In this document: one piece after another, positions 24,559 to 33,225 of the stretch | How the letters are laid out: each line of letters begins with the position of its first letter | How positions within the stretch are numbered: the stretch's first letter is position 1 | Assembly: GCA_900548225.1 (NCBI GenBank) | Contig: URJM01000015.1 | Coordinates: forward strand, 1 to 37,402 | DNA: 37,402 nt | Reading direction: 5' to 3' | Source: an uncultured bacterium | GTDB taxonomy: Bacteria; Verrucomicrobiota; Lentisphaeria; Oligosphaerales; Oligosphaeraceae | Position numbers and translations under genes: made by a program | The notes under the pieces: model-generated | The model's database searches: none | What the model was told of the DNA's origin: nothing | What the model saw: the letters and a program-made list of their open reading frames with translations, nothing else

Positions 24559-26796
24559 TCACGGGAGGCTGAATGCCTTGTTGTCGTTTTCTGCGTCAAG
24601 TTCGATCATGCGCCCCATGATCTTCAGCGACGCATCGAGGACGACATCCTCCCGGGGCGCACCGTCGTCGTAGATTGACTCGTCCGCGTCATGGAGCCTT
24701 TCCTGGTCATCGCCCTTGCGGTTTGGCTGATAGTGGCGGATGCGGCGTGCGGCGTGGATCTCCCTTTCGCGGTAGGCCTCCCTTTCGGCGAGTTCAAGGG
24801 GAATCTTGCGGTCCTCGCGGAACTCCATGTACTCCTCGACCTCCTTCGCGTATCGGACGAACTCCGGGGTCGTGGCGATTTCGGATTTGTAGAACTTCTG
24901 GAGCTCCGGCAGGAAATGGCTGAGCCGCGTCTGCACGACGCGCGTCGCGCCGGCAATCTCGTCCCAGGGGAGGACATGGGGCAAGTCCGCCTCGGTATTC
25001 CGGAACGCCATCTGGAAGGACGGGAACTGGATGTCCGGCGCAACGCCCTTGATTTGCGTGGAACCTCCCGTCACACGGTAGAACTTCTGGATGGTCATCT
25101 TGAGGGAGCCTGGCTCCTGGGAGCCAAGAAGCTTGACGTTGCGCCGGATTTCGGGGAGGGACCCAAGGTCGACCACCGTCTGGACGGTGCCTTTGCCGTG
25201 GGTGCCCGGGTCTCCGACGATGACGGCGCGGGCGGTATCCTGGAGGCATGCGGCCAGAATCTCGGTGGCAGACGCGGCGCCCCTGTCAACAATCACCATC
25301 AGCGGGCCGGCATACTCCGCGCCGGACGTCTCGTCAGTGCGCACGGTCACATTCCAGTCGCTGTCCCGGGTCTGGACGATTGCGCTTCGCACCATGCCGC
25401 CGCCACCGGCGCGCAGGAATGCGCTTGTAAGCAGGATTGCCTCCTCAAGGGAGCCGCCGCCATTGTCCCGCATGTCCAGAATCACTCCGTCCACGGGACC
25501 GGATGCACGGGCCTCCCTCAGGAGCCGCAGCACGTCGTTTGTGGTGCTCTTGGCGTCCCGCTTCTTGCCGTATCCGTTGAAGTCCCGGTAGAAGCTAGGC
25601 AGGTAGATGTTGAGAATCCGCTTGCCGTCGACGGTGTGGAGGGTGCTTTGCGCCTCCGACTCCTTCAGCTTGATCTCGTCGCGGGTCAGGCGGAGAACAT
25701 ACTCCGACTGCGAACTCTCCGGCTGGATGGTCAGGTAGACGCCCGTCCCCTTCACGCCGCGAATCTGGCGCACCACCTTCGAAAGCGGCATCCCGATGAC
25801 GACATTGGGCTCCTCCTCGGCAGACTGGGCGACGGCGACAATCTTGTCCCCGGGCTTGAGGCGCCCGTCGGTGGCGGCCGGGCCGCCGGGAACCAGGCTC
25901 ACCACGACGGTATACGAGTCACGGGAGGTGAGAGTCGCCCCGATGCCCTGGAGGGAGAGCGACATGCCGATGTCGAAGTCCTCCTTCCTGTCGGGAGCCA
26001 AATAGCATGTATGGGGGTCGAGCAACCCCGCAAAGGCGTTCAGGAAGTAGCTGAGCACCTCCAGCGGCTCCGCATTCTTGTGGTTGATGAAGGTGTTGAC
26101 GACCGCGTTCTGGCTGCGAAGCCGAATCGGCGGCGGCGTATAGACGGCGCGGTGCTCCTCCCCGGACGCCCCGCCGGGCTTCACATCCTTCTTGCGAGCC
26201 TCGATGTCCTTCTGCGTCAGCATGTCCGCCAGCAGCGTATTCTTGACCCTGAGGCGCCAGAGCGCCTGGCGTTCCTCGTCGGTGGCCGGCCAGTCGTGGT
26301 CCTCGGGCTTGTCGTAGACGACGATGTACTCCTTTTCGGAGAAGTCGTAGTTCCTGTCGGGCTCGTATGCGGCGTAGGTGAAGACCGCCCACTCACGCAG
26401 GCGCTCCAGGAATCTCCGGTAGACCTTGAAGGCAAAGTCGACATTGGGCTGTCCACGGACGCCTATCTTCTCCTCGTATCCGGCAAACTCCTCCAGGTCG
26501 GACTTCAGGAAGTAGATCTTCATGGGGTCCAGCATCTGGAAGTAGTTCACGTACCACTGGGAACAGAGCTGGGGGGTAAACTCGACCTCCGAGTAGTGGT
26601 ATCTCAGGAAGGCGGAGACCGTCCCCCGCGCAATGAGCATCATGCCGGGAGTCTGGGAAATCAGCGGAAGTTCCGCACGCACGACCTCCCTGTCCATCAG
26701 CTCCGACACCCCGGAATAGGTCAGGCCCTGGCCAAGGGCAACCGAAGACACCGCGACCGTCAGCGCGGCAAAAAACGTCAGGAATAGCTTCTTCAT
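24559..26796 (-). CDS. prc: Carboxy-terminal processing protease (Prc/Tsp type, S41A)
   Basis: 745 aa with a signal peptide (MKKLFLTFFAALTVAVSSVALG), so periplasmic. Prc-type proteases trim or degrade periplasmic proteins from the C-terminus. Order: helical N-terminal domain about 30-260 (Tsp-like YHYSEVEF and DPMKIYFLKSD), PDZ domain about 275-360, then the S41 core with DMRDNGGG (441-448), nucleophile S509 in RGAASATEI and general base K535 in GTHGKGTVQ. The C-terminal part about 600-720 is rich in charged residues, as in Prc. The frame extends 26 codons further upstream, but the signal peptide fixes the ATG at 26796. It follows the DUF721 gene by 55 nt. Confidence 0.93.
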   Translation of the reverse strand: MKKLFLTFFAALTVAVSSVALGQGLTYSGVSELMDREVVRAELPLISQTPGMMLIARGTVSAFLRYHYSEVEFTPQLCSQWYVNYFQMLDPMKIYFLKSDLEEFAGYEEKIGVRGQPNVDFAFKVYRRFLERLREWAVFTYAAYEPDRNYDFSEKEYIVVYDKPEDHDWPATDEERQALWRLRVKNTLLADMLTQKDIEARKKDVKPGGASGEEHRAVYTPPPIRLRSQNAVVNTFINHKNAEPLEVLSYFLNAFAGLLDPHTCYLAPDRKEDFDIGMSLSLQGIGATLTSRDSYTVVVSLVPGGPAATDGRLKPGDKIVAVAQSAEEEPNVVIGMPLSKVVRQIRGVKGTGVYLTIQPESSQSEYVLRLTRDEIKLKESEAQSTLHTVDGKRILNIYLPSFYRDFNGYGKKRDAKSTTNDVLRLLREARASGPVDGVILDMRDNGGGSLEEAILLTSAFLRAGGGGMVRSAIVQTRDSDWNVTVRTDETSGAEYAGPLMVIVDRGAASATEILAACLQDTARAVIVGDPGTHGKGTVQTVVDLGSLPEIRRNVKLLGSQEPGSLKMTIQKFYRVTGGSTQIKGVAPDIQFPSFQMAFRNTEADLPHVLPWDEIAGATRVVQTRLSHFLPELQKFYKSEIATTPEFVRYAKEVEEYMEFREDRKIPLELAEREAYREREIHAARRIRHYQPNRKGDDQERLHDADESIYDDGAPREDVVLDASLKIMGRMIELDAENDNKAFSLP

Positions 26797-26851
26797 TCTA
26801 TGTGTGTATTTGATTGCTGTCAAAGGACAGAAGAGGAGGAGGGGTCGGCCC

Positions 26852-27307
26852 TCATCGGCGTCCAGGGGAGACAAACCGGCACTTCTGGATGCGACCGTTC
26901 GTGAAATTGGAGAGGTTCCTCAGGATTGGCTCCCGCATCTGGGGCTGCTGGAAGACAAAGAGGTAGGTCTGGTTCGCGGCGGAAATGACGAGGGTGTCGC
27001 CCTTGATCTCCAGGGGCGTGAGATGGCGCGACGTCTCCGCGCCGACCAGCTCGCTCCATGAGCCGCCGATGCGCTCCAGAAGCGCGCTGTCATCGGCCCT
27101 CAGCCTGCCAAGCTGCTCATCCACAAGGGATGCGATGGACCTGGGCCGCCTATGGAGTGCGCCCAGGACTCCAGGCGCGGCATCCTCCCCGACCCAGTCG
27201 GCGAGCAGCCCGTCCAACTCCTTCTCGCTGGCGGTGGGATGCAGCCCATCCTTGTATGCAAGTGGTTCTTCTTGGGATTCTTCCACGGACACTTTTCCGT
27301 TTGGCAT
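26852..27307 (-). CDS. DUF721/DciA-like protein
   Basis: 151 aa. Residues about 75-147 match the DUF721 domain: SWSELVGAETSRHLTPLEI, then GDTLVISAANQTYLF and ILRNLSNFTNGR. In other bacteria DUF721 proteins include DciA, which helps load the replicative helicase DnaB. Residues 1-70 are less conserved, acidic and probably flexible. The ATG at 27307 is the first in the frame and no clear binding site is seen. It diverges from yggS across 95 bp and probably shares a transcript with prc. Function as a helicase loader is by family only. Confidence 0.72.
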   Translation of the reverse strand: MPNGKVSVEESQEEPLAYKDGLHPTASEKELDGLLADWVGEDAAPGVLGALHRRPRSIASLVDEQLGRLRADDSALLERIGGSWSELVGAETSRHLTPLEIKGDTLVISAANQTYLFVFQQPQMREPILRNLSNFTNGRIQKCRFVSPGRR

Positions 27308-27402
27308 TTATTGTAAGTGGTTCTACAGACACGTCGCACGCCGGGCATGCAGGTCGTTTTTCAAACAAAGGCAATTAACATACCCCGTAAATCACTCGCC
27401 CT

Positions 27403-28098
27403 ATGAGCACACTCGTCGATAATTACCTCTCCGTCCGCCGCATGGTGGCGGAAGCCGCCGTGGAGGCAGGGCGTTCGCCCGAGGACGTAAAGCTTCTGGC
27501 TGTCTCCAAGACATTTCCCGCGGAGGATGTCCGCGAGGTCTTCCAAGCCGGGCAGCCCTGCTTTGGCGAAAACCGCGTGCAGGAGCTCGAGGAAAAGTCC
27601 CAGCTCCTACCCCCCGAAGTCGAATGGCACCTGATTGGACATCTCCAGCTCAACAAAGTTCGCGCCGCCCTCGAAACCGCATCCTGGATCCACTCGGTGG
27701 ACTCTCTGAAGCTCCTCAAGAAGATTCAGGAGACCGCCGCAGAGCTGAACGTACGCCCGAAACTGCTGCTCGAGGTGAATATCTCCGGCGAGCCAAGCAA
27801 GTTCGGATTCGACCCCGAGCTGCTCATCGAAGCCGTCAGGAGAATCCCCTCAGACCTCCAGGCGCCAATCGTGGGGCTCATGACAATGGCGCCCATGGGA
27901 ATGGATGAGGAAATCCTGAGGCTGGTCTTCGCAGGGCTCAGAAACCTGAGGAGAAGAATCGAGGACATCCGGGGGGAGGCGATCCCGGAACTCTCAATGG
28001 GAATGAGCAGCGACTATAAGATCGCCATCCAGGAAGGCGCGACGATTGTCCGAATCGGCACCGCAATCTTCGGACACAGGGAACAGCCAGTAGCATGA
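27403..28098 (+). CDS. yggS: YggS/PROSC-family pyridoxal phosphate-binding protein
   Basis: 231 aa TIM-barrel protein that binds PLP and keeps vitamin B6 and amino-acid pools balanced. It has no proven catalytic reaction. The Schiff-base lysine is K36 in LLAVSK. Further family blocks are FGENRVQEL, EWHLIGHLQLNK, VNISGEPSKFG, LMTMAPMG, SMGMSSDY and VRIGTAIFG. The start has no visible Shine-Dalgarno sequence. Its TGA stop is inside the ATGA shared with lgt, so translation of the two is coupled. Confidence 0.96.
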   Translation: MSTLVDNYLSVRRMVAEAAVEAGRSPEDVKLLAVSKTFPAEDVREVFQAGQPCFGENRVQELEEKSQLLPPEVEWHLIGHLQLNKVRAALETASWIHSVDSLKLLKKIQETAAELNVRPKLLLEVNISGEPSKFGFDPELLIEAVRRIPSDLQAPIVGLMTMAPMGMDEEILRLVFAGLRNLRRRIEDIRGEAIPELSMGMSSDYKIAIQEGATIVRIGTAIFGHREQPVA

Positions 28099-28934
28099 CA
28101 ATGCCCGACCCGGTCATCCTGGAACTCGGAAGCCTCCAGCTGCGCTGGTACGGAGTCTTCGCGGCAACCGCGATGCTCGTCTCGTACTTCATGCTGACAC
28201 TGCGGGCGAGGAAAAGCACCTTCCTGAAGCAGGACGACGTGCCGTCGCTCCTGGCGCTCTGCATCGTCGCAGGGCTGATTGGCGCACGCGCCGAATATGT
28301 GCGCCGCTTCTGGACGGAATACTTCTCCCACGACCCCGCCGCAATCTTCCGCGTCTGGCAGGGCGGCCTTGTCTTCCAGGGCGGCTTCATCCTGGGCTTT
28401 CTCGCGGCGCTGGTCTACTGCCGCGTCCGCAAGTGGCCTTGCGGAGCGCTGGGGGACCTGGTTGCGCCCGTGCTTGCCGTGGGGCACGGGGTTGCGCGCC
28501 TCGGATGCCTCTTCAACGGATGCTGCTTCGGGCGCCCCTGGAGCCACTTTGGCGGAGTCCAGTATCCCGACGGATGCAACGACGTCTTCAACACCCAGTT
28601 GATCCTGGGGCAGCTTCCCGAAGGCGCAACCTGCTCCCTGCCTGTCATCCCGACCCAGCTCATCGAGGCACTCTGCTGCTTCGCAATCGCGGGAATCATC
28701 TTCCTCTGCGAACGCAGGAGAATCCTGGAGGGACGGCGCTTCTTCGTCTATCTCCTCGGATATTGCGCCGCCCGCTTCTTCCTTGAATTCCTCAGGGGGG
28801 ACTACCACGCGAAGAATGTCCTCACCCCCGCACAGTGGACGACCGTCCTCGTCATAGTGCCGGCAACCCTCGCCGTCTTCGTATGGGATGCAGTCCGCAG
28901 GAAAAACAACCGCACCGCGGGCAAGGGAAGATGA
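28095..28934 (+). CDS. lgt: Phosphatidylglycerol-prolipoprotein diacylglyceryl transferase
   Basis: 279 aa, polytopic inner-membrane enzyme that transfers diacylglycerol to the lipobox cysteine, the first step of lipoprotein maturation. The Lgt signature region is GVARLGCLFNGCCFGRPW (132-149), with R135 corresponding to the essential Arg and N141 in FNG. RWYGVF at the N-terminus and FFLEFLRGD near the C-terminus also match. In the conserved GG loop (GLVFQGGF), the position of E. coli H103 is Q95. The start at 28095 overlaps yggS (ATGA); an ATG at 28101 is possible. Its stop overlaps the rluD start. The putative lipoprotein secretin at 33.2 kb would be a client. Confidence 0.95.
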   Translation: MTMPDPVILELGSLQLRWYGVFAATAMLVSYFMLTLRARKSTFLKQDDVPSLLALCIVAGLIGARAEYVRRFWTEYFSHDPAAIFRVWQGGLVFQGGFILGFLAALVYCRVRKWPCGALGDLVAPVLAVGHGVARLGCLFNGCCFGRPWSHFGGVQYPDGCNDVFNTQLILGQLPEGATCSLPVIPTQLIEALCCFAIAGIIFLCERRRILEGRRFFVYLLGYCAARFFLEFLRGDYHAKNVLTPAQWTTVLVIVPATLAVFVWDAVRRKNNRTAGKGR

Positions 28935-29887
28935 CAGGAAAGACCACCATCTCCATCGACGGGATGCTGGCGGGAACCAGGCTGGACATGCTCCTGCTTG
29001 GACGGCATCCGGAGTTCTCGCGGACGGCCATCCAGAGGTTCATCGCAGCGGGCGCGGCAACCGTGAACGGCGAGCCGGGAAAGCCCGGACTCAGGCTGGA
29101 ACCGGACGACATCGTGGAGTACGCGCTCCCCGAACCCGACACAGAGGCATCCACGCCGCAACCCGAGGAGATGAAGCTGGAGATCCTCCACGAAGACGGG
29201 GATGTCCTCGTCCTGAACAAGCCCGCGGGAATCGCAGTCCATCCGGGCGCCGGCTCCGAGACCGGCACTCTCGTGGCAGGACTGCTCTTCAGGGAACCAG
29301 AGGTCTTTGCGCTGGTCGGAGAAGACCCCTGCCGCCCCGGAATCGTCCACCGCCTTGACAAGGACACGTCCGGAGTCCTGGTGGTCGCACGCACCCCGCA
29401 GGCCCACGCCGCCCTCAAGAAGAGCTTCCAGGAACGCGCCGTCGACAAGATCTACCTCGCGATTGCCCGGGGGCACTTCAAGGAGCCCTCCGGGGCAATC
29501 GAGGCCCCCATCGGGCGCGACCCGAAAAACCGGCAGCGCTTCGCCGTCCTCGCAACGGGGAAGGAGGCGTTGACGAAATACCGCGTCGTCGCCGAGGAGA
29601 AGGGTATGAGCCTTCTGCAAGTTCGCCTCTATACGGGGCGCACCCACCAGATCCGGGTCCATCTCTCCCACATCGGGCATCCCGTCCTGGGTGACAGGCT
29701 CTACGGGGGGCCGTCGAACTCCCCTCCCTTCCACGCCCATCGGCAGATGCTCCACGCATGGAAGATTGCATTTCCACATCCCTCCACGGGAGAACGGATG
29801 GTCTTCACCGCGCCAACGCCGGAAGACTTCCGAAGCAACCTCGAGCCCTTCGCTGAACACACGGATTTGACGGGACTGGCACAATAA
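28931..29887 (+). CDS. rluD: RluD-family 23S rRNA pseudouridine synthase
   Basis: 318 aa. It isomerises uridines to pseudouridine in large-subunit rRNA (the RluA/RluC/RluD group; RluD modifies U1911, U1915 and U1917). An S4 RNA-binding domain at about 15-65 (GTRLDMLLLGRH, SRTAIQRFIAAGAATVNG) precedes the catalytic domain with D143 in GIVHRLDKDTSG, then YTGRTHQIRVHLSHIGHPVLGD. The ATG at 28931 overlaps the lgt stop (ATGA); the upstream extension inside lgt is not used. The S4 domain favours RluC/RluD over RluA; the exact target is inferred from overall layout. Confidence 0.93.
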   Translation: MTGKTTISIDGMLAGTRLDMLLLGRHPEFSRTAIQRFIAAGAATVNGEPGKPGLRLEPDDIVEYALPEPDTEASTPQPEEMKLEILHEDGDVLVLNKPAGIAVHPGAGSETGTLVAGLLFREPEVFALVGEDPCRPGIVHRLDKDTSGVLVVARTPQAHAALKKSFQERAVDKIYLAIARGHFKEPSGAIEAPIGRDPKNRQRFAVLATGKEALTKYRVVAEEKGMSLLQVRLYTGRTHQIRVHLSHIGHPVLGDRLYGGPSNSPPFHAHRQMLHAWKIAFPHPSTGERMVFTAPTPEDFRSNLEPFAEHTDLTGLAQ

Positions 29888-30010
29888 ATCCGACGGGCGG
29901 GCGTTTCCTGCGCGCCCCCGGACAACACGAGACACGGCCCACTCCCGCAACACCCCCCCCGCCAACGAGGCGGAGGAAACAAGACTCTTCACTCTCCACA
30001 CGCCCACACA

Positions 30011-31441
30011 GTGAACACTTCCCGAGCAAAGGCCATAGCCGTCACCTGGACGACCGACTCCTGCAATGCAGTCCGCGTGCACGCCGTGCACAACTCATGC
30101 GCAGTCGAGGCGTGCTGGCATGGCGAACTCAACAAGGACGGTGCTTCCCTCGCCGAACTGCTACTCAATGCAATGAAGGCACTCGGAGCAGACGACAGCG
30201 TATACATCATCGCAGGCGGAAACGGCCAGGGATGGGGCATGGCGGACCTGGAGATGCCCGCCACGCTGAAGAGCGACGAACTCAAGAGCGCACTCTCCTT
30301 CGAACTGCGCAAGCAGACTCCAATCCCGCAGGAAAAACTGCTCTGGGGATACAGGCTGCTGCCAAAAGGCGCCAAGGACGCCACACGCCCCGTCCGACTC
30401 TTCTATGTGCGGTCGGAACACTGGGCAAGCTGGCTCAAGGCGGCGGACGGACTCCACCACATCGACGCACTCCTGCCGGCCCCGGTCGCCCTGGATCCCG
30501 TCCTCGCAGGGGAAAGCCTCGTCCTGCCGGCTAGCCATGCCACCGAGGGAATCTACGAATACGCGCCCGGCAAGGGTGGGCGCGCCATCATTCCCCACGG
30601 GGAGGACGAGCCCCTCTCGCTCTCCCAGGCCGTGCCGCCGAAGGCATGCGCCCTCGGGCCGATTTCTGACCTTGACCGAGCCGCCCAGCTGAGCTTCGCG
30701 TCCGCAATAGTCCTGGGCATCTACGGCCTCACCAGCTGCGTCAACGAGGACCACCACACAATGGTTCCGCTGCCGGAACGCTTCCGCGCACGGCGCAACA
30801 TCCCCTCGAAGATTCTGGCGGCATGCCTTGGATTCTTCATCGTCGCACTCGCAGTCTACTCCCTGGCCGGAAATCTCTCCGGGTATTCCGCACAGCTGCG
30901 CCAGGTCGACCAGGCAATGCGCAAGACACAGGCCGAACTGGACCAGCTCCAAAAACTCGTCGACCCGAAGTACAACGAAAGGGCGGCTCTCATAAAGCAG
31001 GAACTCATCGACAATACCCCAAGCGACCCCGACATGCCGTCCGCACTGCTCGCAGTCACACGCACTGTCCCGCAGACACACTGGATTGGAGACGCATTCG
31101 AGTGGCGCGACGGAAATGTCTCCTTCAGGGTGCGGGGCGACACGAAGGACCTGGAGCTCACCTCGAAGCTCGAGGACTCGAAGTTCCTCGGCGATGTCAC
31201 TGAGCGCCTCAGCACGATGAACAGCGGGGTCTTCACGCAGCGGTTCGAGGCCGTCGCCAGATACGACACCCCCGTCGAAGCCGAGATACTGCGCGCCCGC
31301 GAGGAGGAGCGCAGGCAGAAGGAGGCCGCGCGACTGGAGAAGGCCCGCCAGCTTCTCCAGGAGCAGGAGGCCGAGGAACTCGAGGAGGAGATTGAGGTCA
31401 TCGAGGAGGACGTGGAAGACGTGGAGGGCGTCGAGGAGTAG
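30011..31441 (+). CDS. PilM/GspL-like inner-membrane assembly protein
   Basis: 476 aa, GTG start at 30011 with no clear binding site; the next in-frame Met is near residue 55. The cytoplasmic N-terminal part (1-265) looks like an actin-type fold of the PilM/GspL group (AIAVTWTTD, LKSALSFELRKQTPIPQEKLLWG, a characteristic GspL/PilM block at about 91-113). One membrane segment at 267-287, a coiled coil about 293-335, and a PilN-like ferredoxin-type region about 340-420 follow. This resembles a PilM-PilN fusion, that is, GspL architecture. The tail (425-476) is very rich in Glu. In type II secretion GspL recruits the ATPase GspE to the inner membrane. The gene heads the secretion cluster, 123 bp after rluD. 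Confidence 0.72.
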   Translation: MNTSRAKAIAVTWTTDSCNAVRVHAVHNSCAVEACWHGELNKDGASLAELLLNAMKALGADDSVYIIAGGNGQGWGMADLEMPATLKSDELKSALSFELRKQTPIPQEKLLWGYRLLPKGAKDATRPVRLFYVRSEHWASWLKAADGLHHIDALLPAPVALDPVLAGESLVLPASHATEGIYEYAPGKGGRAIIPHGEDEPLSLSQAVPPKACALGPISDLDRAAQLSFASAIVLGIYGLTSCVNEDHHTMVPLPERFRARRNIPSKILAACLGFFIVALAVYSLAGNLSGYSAQLRQVDQAMRKTQAELDQLQKLVDPKYNERAALIKQELIDNTPSDPDMPSALLAVTRTVPQTHWIGDAFEWRDGNVSFRVRGDTKDLELTSKLEDSKFLGDVTERLSTMNSGVFTQRFEAVARYDTPVEAEILRAREEERRQKEAARLEKARQLLQEQEAEELEEEIEVIEEDVEDVEGVEE

Positions 31442-31446
31442 CCACC

Positions 31447-32085
31447 ATGAAGCAGAAGACAAGACAGACCATACTACTCGTCCTGATGGTGTTTGTGTTC
31501 CTGCTGGTCCTCAAACGCTATCTTCCTATGATTGAGATTCCCACGGAAGGGCTTGTGGAGGAACGCCTCCGAAAGCTGAAGTCCCTCCAGGGGGATCTGC
31601 TCGTCGCCCGCAAGGGATACCAGGACCGCGTCGCCGACATGAGGTCAATCCAGGATCTCACGGCGCCCTTCTGGGTGCCGTCCAGCCCGGGGGCGAAGGT
31701 CGACCAGGAAATCGCAAGCGAGTTCAACCGCATTACGCGGCTCTCGCAGCTCGCCAGCGCCACAGGCAGCCAGAAGGTGGATGTCAGCAAGGAGAAGAAC
31801 GGCTCCTGCCTCCAGGAGGTGATTCTCTCCGTCGACTTCAAGAATGTCTCCATGAGGGACCTTTCCCGCTTCTTCACCCAGCTCCGCAACAGCCCGAAGG
31901 GGCGTAAGTTCCGCTGGGAATACTGCAAGATACAGCCCGACAACGCAAAAAACCCCACATCCGTCAACATGAGCGCACGCTTCAAGATCCAGGTCCTCAA
32001 CAGCGACACGCTGACATTCCTGGGGCTCGCGGGACCATCCACCACCCCCGCCACGACCGACACGAAGCCCCGCGGGAGAAACTAG
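31447..32085 (+). CDS. PilO/GspM-like inner-membrane protein
   Basis: 212 aa. A short cytoplasmic N-terminus, one membrane segment at about 8-24 (ILLVLMVFVFLLVLKRY), a helical stretch about 35-70 and a C-terminal alpha/beta domain about 90-195 match the plan of PilO and GspM, the partners of PilN/GspL. Sequence similarity is too low to name it firmly. It starts 5 nt after the preceding gene. It should face the periplasm and help couple the cytoplasmic ATPase platform to the secretin. Confidence 0.65.
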   Translation: MKQKTRQTILLVLMVFVFLLVLKRYLPMIEIPTEGLVEERLRKLKSLQGDLLVARKGYQDRVADMRSIQDLTAPFWVPSSPGAKVDQEIASEFNRITRLSQLASATGSQKVDVSKEKNGSCLQEVILSVDFKNVSMRDLSRFFTQLRNSPKGRKFRWEYCKIQPDNAKNPTSVNMSARFKIQVLNSDTLTFLGLAGPSTTPATTDTKPRGRN

Positions 32086-32127
32086 CGCCGACGGAAACCC
32101 GCCACCTTCCCATAAAAGACGTAAACA

Positions 32128-33165
32128 ATGACTGGATTCCATTGGCTCATACTAAATGCGGTGCTGATTGTCGCGACCGCCATCGGGACGGTCAAGGTCT
32201 TCACCGCAAAGCCCCCCGCCCCGCTGCCCGCCTCGCGCCTGGAGGCCAAGGAGACCCCCGCCACCGCCGCAGAAAAGAATGCGCAGAAGCCCCAGGAGGC
32301 CGAAAAGACGGCCAACCCGGACGCGCTGCCGGCATCCGCATCCCTGGAAGACCTCTGGAGGGAGTCGCTCTTCATGCCGACACGAGCCGAAGCTGAACCC
32401 GGTGACGCGGAGGCGGAGGCGGCCGCCGCGGCCGCAGCCCTGGCAGGACAGAACTTCGAGTTCGAACTCGTGGGCATCGCGCAAATCTCCCCCGTCGGAA
32501 GCTACCCGACGCCCGTGGCAGTCCTCCGAAGCAAGCAGCAGGCGGCACGCCGCAGGACGAATACCGCCCAGGCCAGGCGCCCCCAGGGCGGAAACCAGCC
32601 ACAGCAGGCCCAGAAAACCGAGGAGGGCACGCAGCCCGAAAAGCTGATTTTCAAGGAGGGTGACCCAATCAACAAGACAGGATACATCCTCAAGGCGATC
32701 TACCCTTCCCAGAAGATGGTGGAGGTCGTCCGTGGAAGCGAGACAATCAAGCTCTACATCAACTACGCCGGTGCGGATGCCACGAAGCGGCGTGACGATG
32801 CAGTCCAGGCCGCCGCCGCCAGGCAGAAGGAGCGCCAGGCCGAGGAGGACCAGCGCCAGGCTTCCATCCGCCAGCGCAATGCCCAGCAGGAACAGGAGGC
32901 GCAGCGCCGTGAGGAGGAGAGGGCCGCCGACAACCCGGGGCTGCCGCCGCCGCCACCGGGCATGGATGACGTGATGCCGCTGGCCAACACCGCAAACGCC
33001 ACGAACGCCACTAACGCTCCAGCCGGGGCGCCCACGGACCGAAGCGAACAAATCAGAAACCAGGTCGAGCAGAATGTCCGCCAGCAAAACAATACTGCGC
33101 CCAGGCGCAGAAGGCCTGGCGCGGACACAACGCCTAGACTCTCGCCAAACGCACCCACAAGATAG
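32128..33165 (+). CDS. GspC/PilP-like protein linking platform and secretin
   Basis: 345 aa. One membrane segment at about 5-25, a Pro/Ala/Glu-rich linker 28-75, the box LWRESLFMP (76-84), an HR-like beta domain split in two (NFEFELVGIAQISPV 109-123 and LIFKEGDPINKTGYILKAIY 173-192, with EVVRGSETIKLYI after), then a Gln/Arg/Glu-rich helix about 220-275 and a Pro/Asn-rich tail to 345. This layout matches GspC and PilP, which contact the N0 domain of the secretin. A basic, Gln-rich insert (135-168) interrupts the HR-like domain. It lies between the PilO-like gene and the secretin. Confidence 0.68.
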   Translation: MTGFHWLILNAVLIVATAIGTVKVFTAKPPAPLPASRLEAKETPATAAEKNAQKPQEAEKTANPDALPASASLEDLWRESLFMPTRAEAEPGDAEAEAAAAAAALAGQNFEFELVGIAQISPVGSYPTPVAVLRSKQQAARRRTNTAQARRPQGGNQPQQAQKTEEGTQPEKLIFKEGDPINKTGYILKAIYPSQKMVEVVRGSETIKLYINYAGADATKRRDDAVQAAAARQKERQAEEDQRQASIRQRNAQQEQEAQRREEERAADNPGLPPPPPGMDDVMPLANTANATNATNAPAGAPTDRSEQIRNQVEQNVRQQNNTAPRRRRPGADTTPRLSPNAPTR

Positions 33166-33225
33166 CGACGCCACCACGGCCACCGCAAAGGATTTCCACT
33201 GAATATCATCTCCACACCTCATAGC

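Noticed and set aside
24691..26787. 698-codon open frame on the plus strand, antisense to the Prc-type protease
   Set aside because: It has no recognisable domain, is rich in Arg/Gly/His/Leu as expected for an antisense frame of a high-GC3 gene, and the minus strand encodes a clear protease with catalytic residues.
31447..33165. Type III or phage structural genes
   Set aside because: The single-membrane-segment plan and position before a secretin and a GspE-type ATPase fit type II secretion or type IV pilus parts, and no phage hallmark gene is present.
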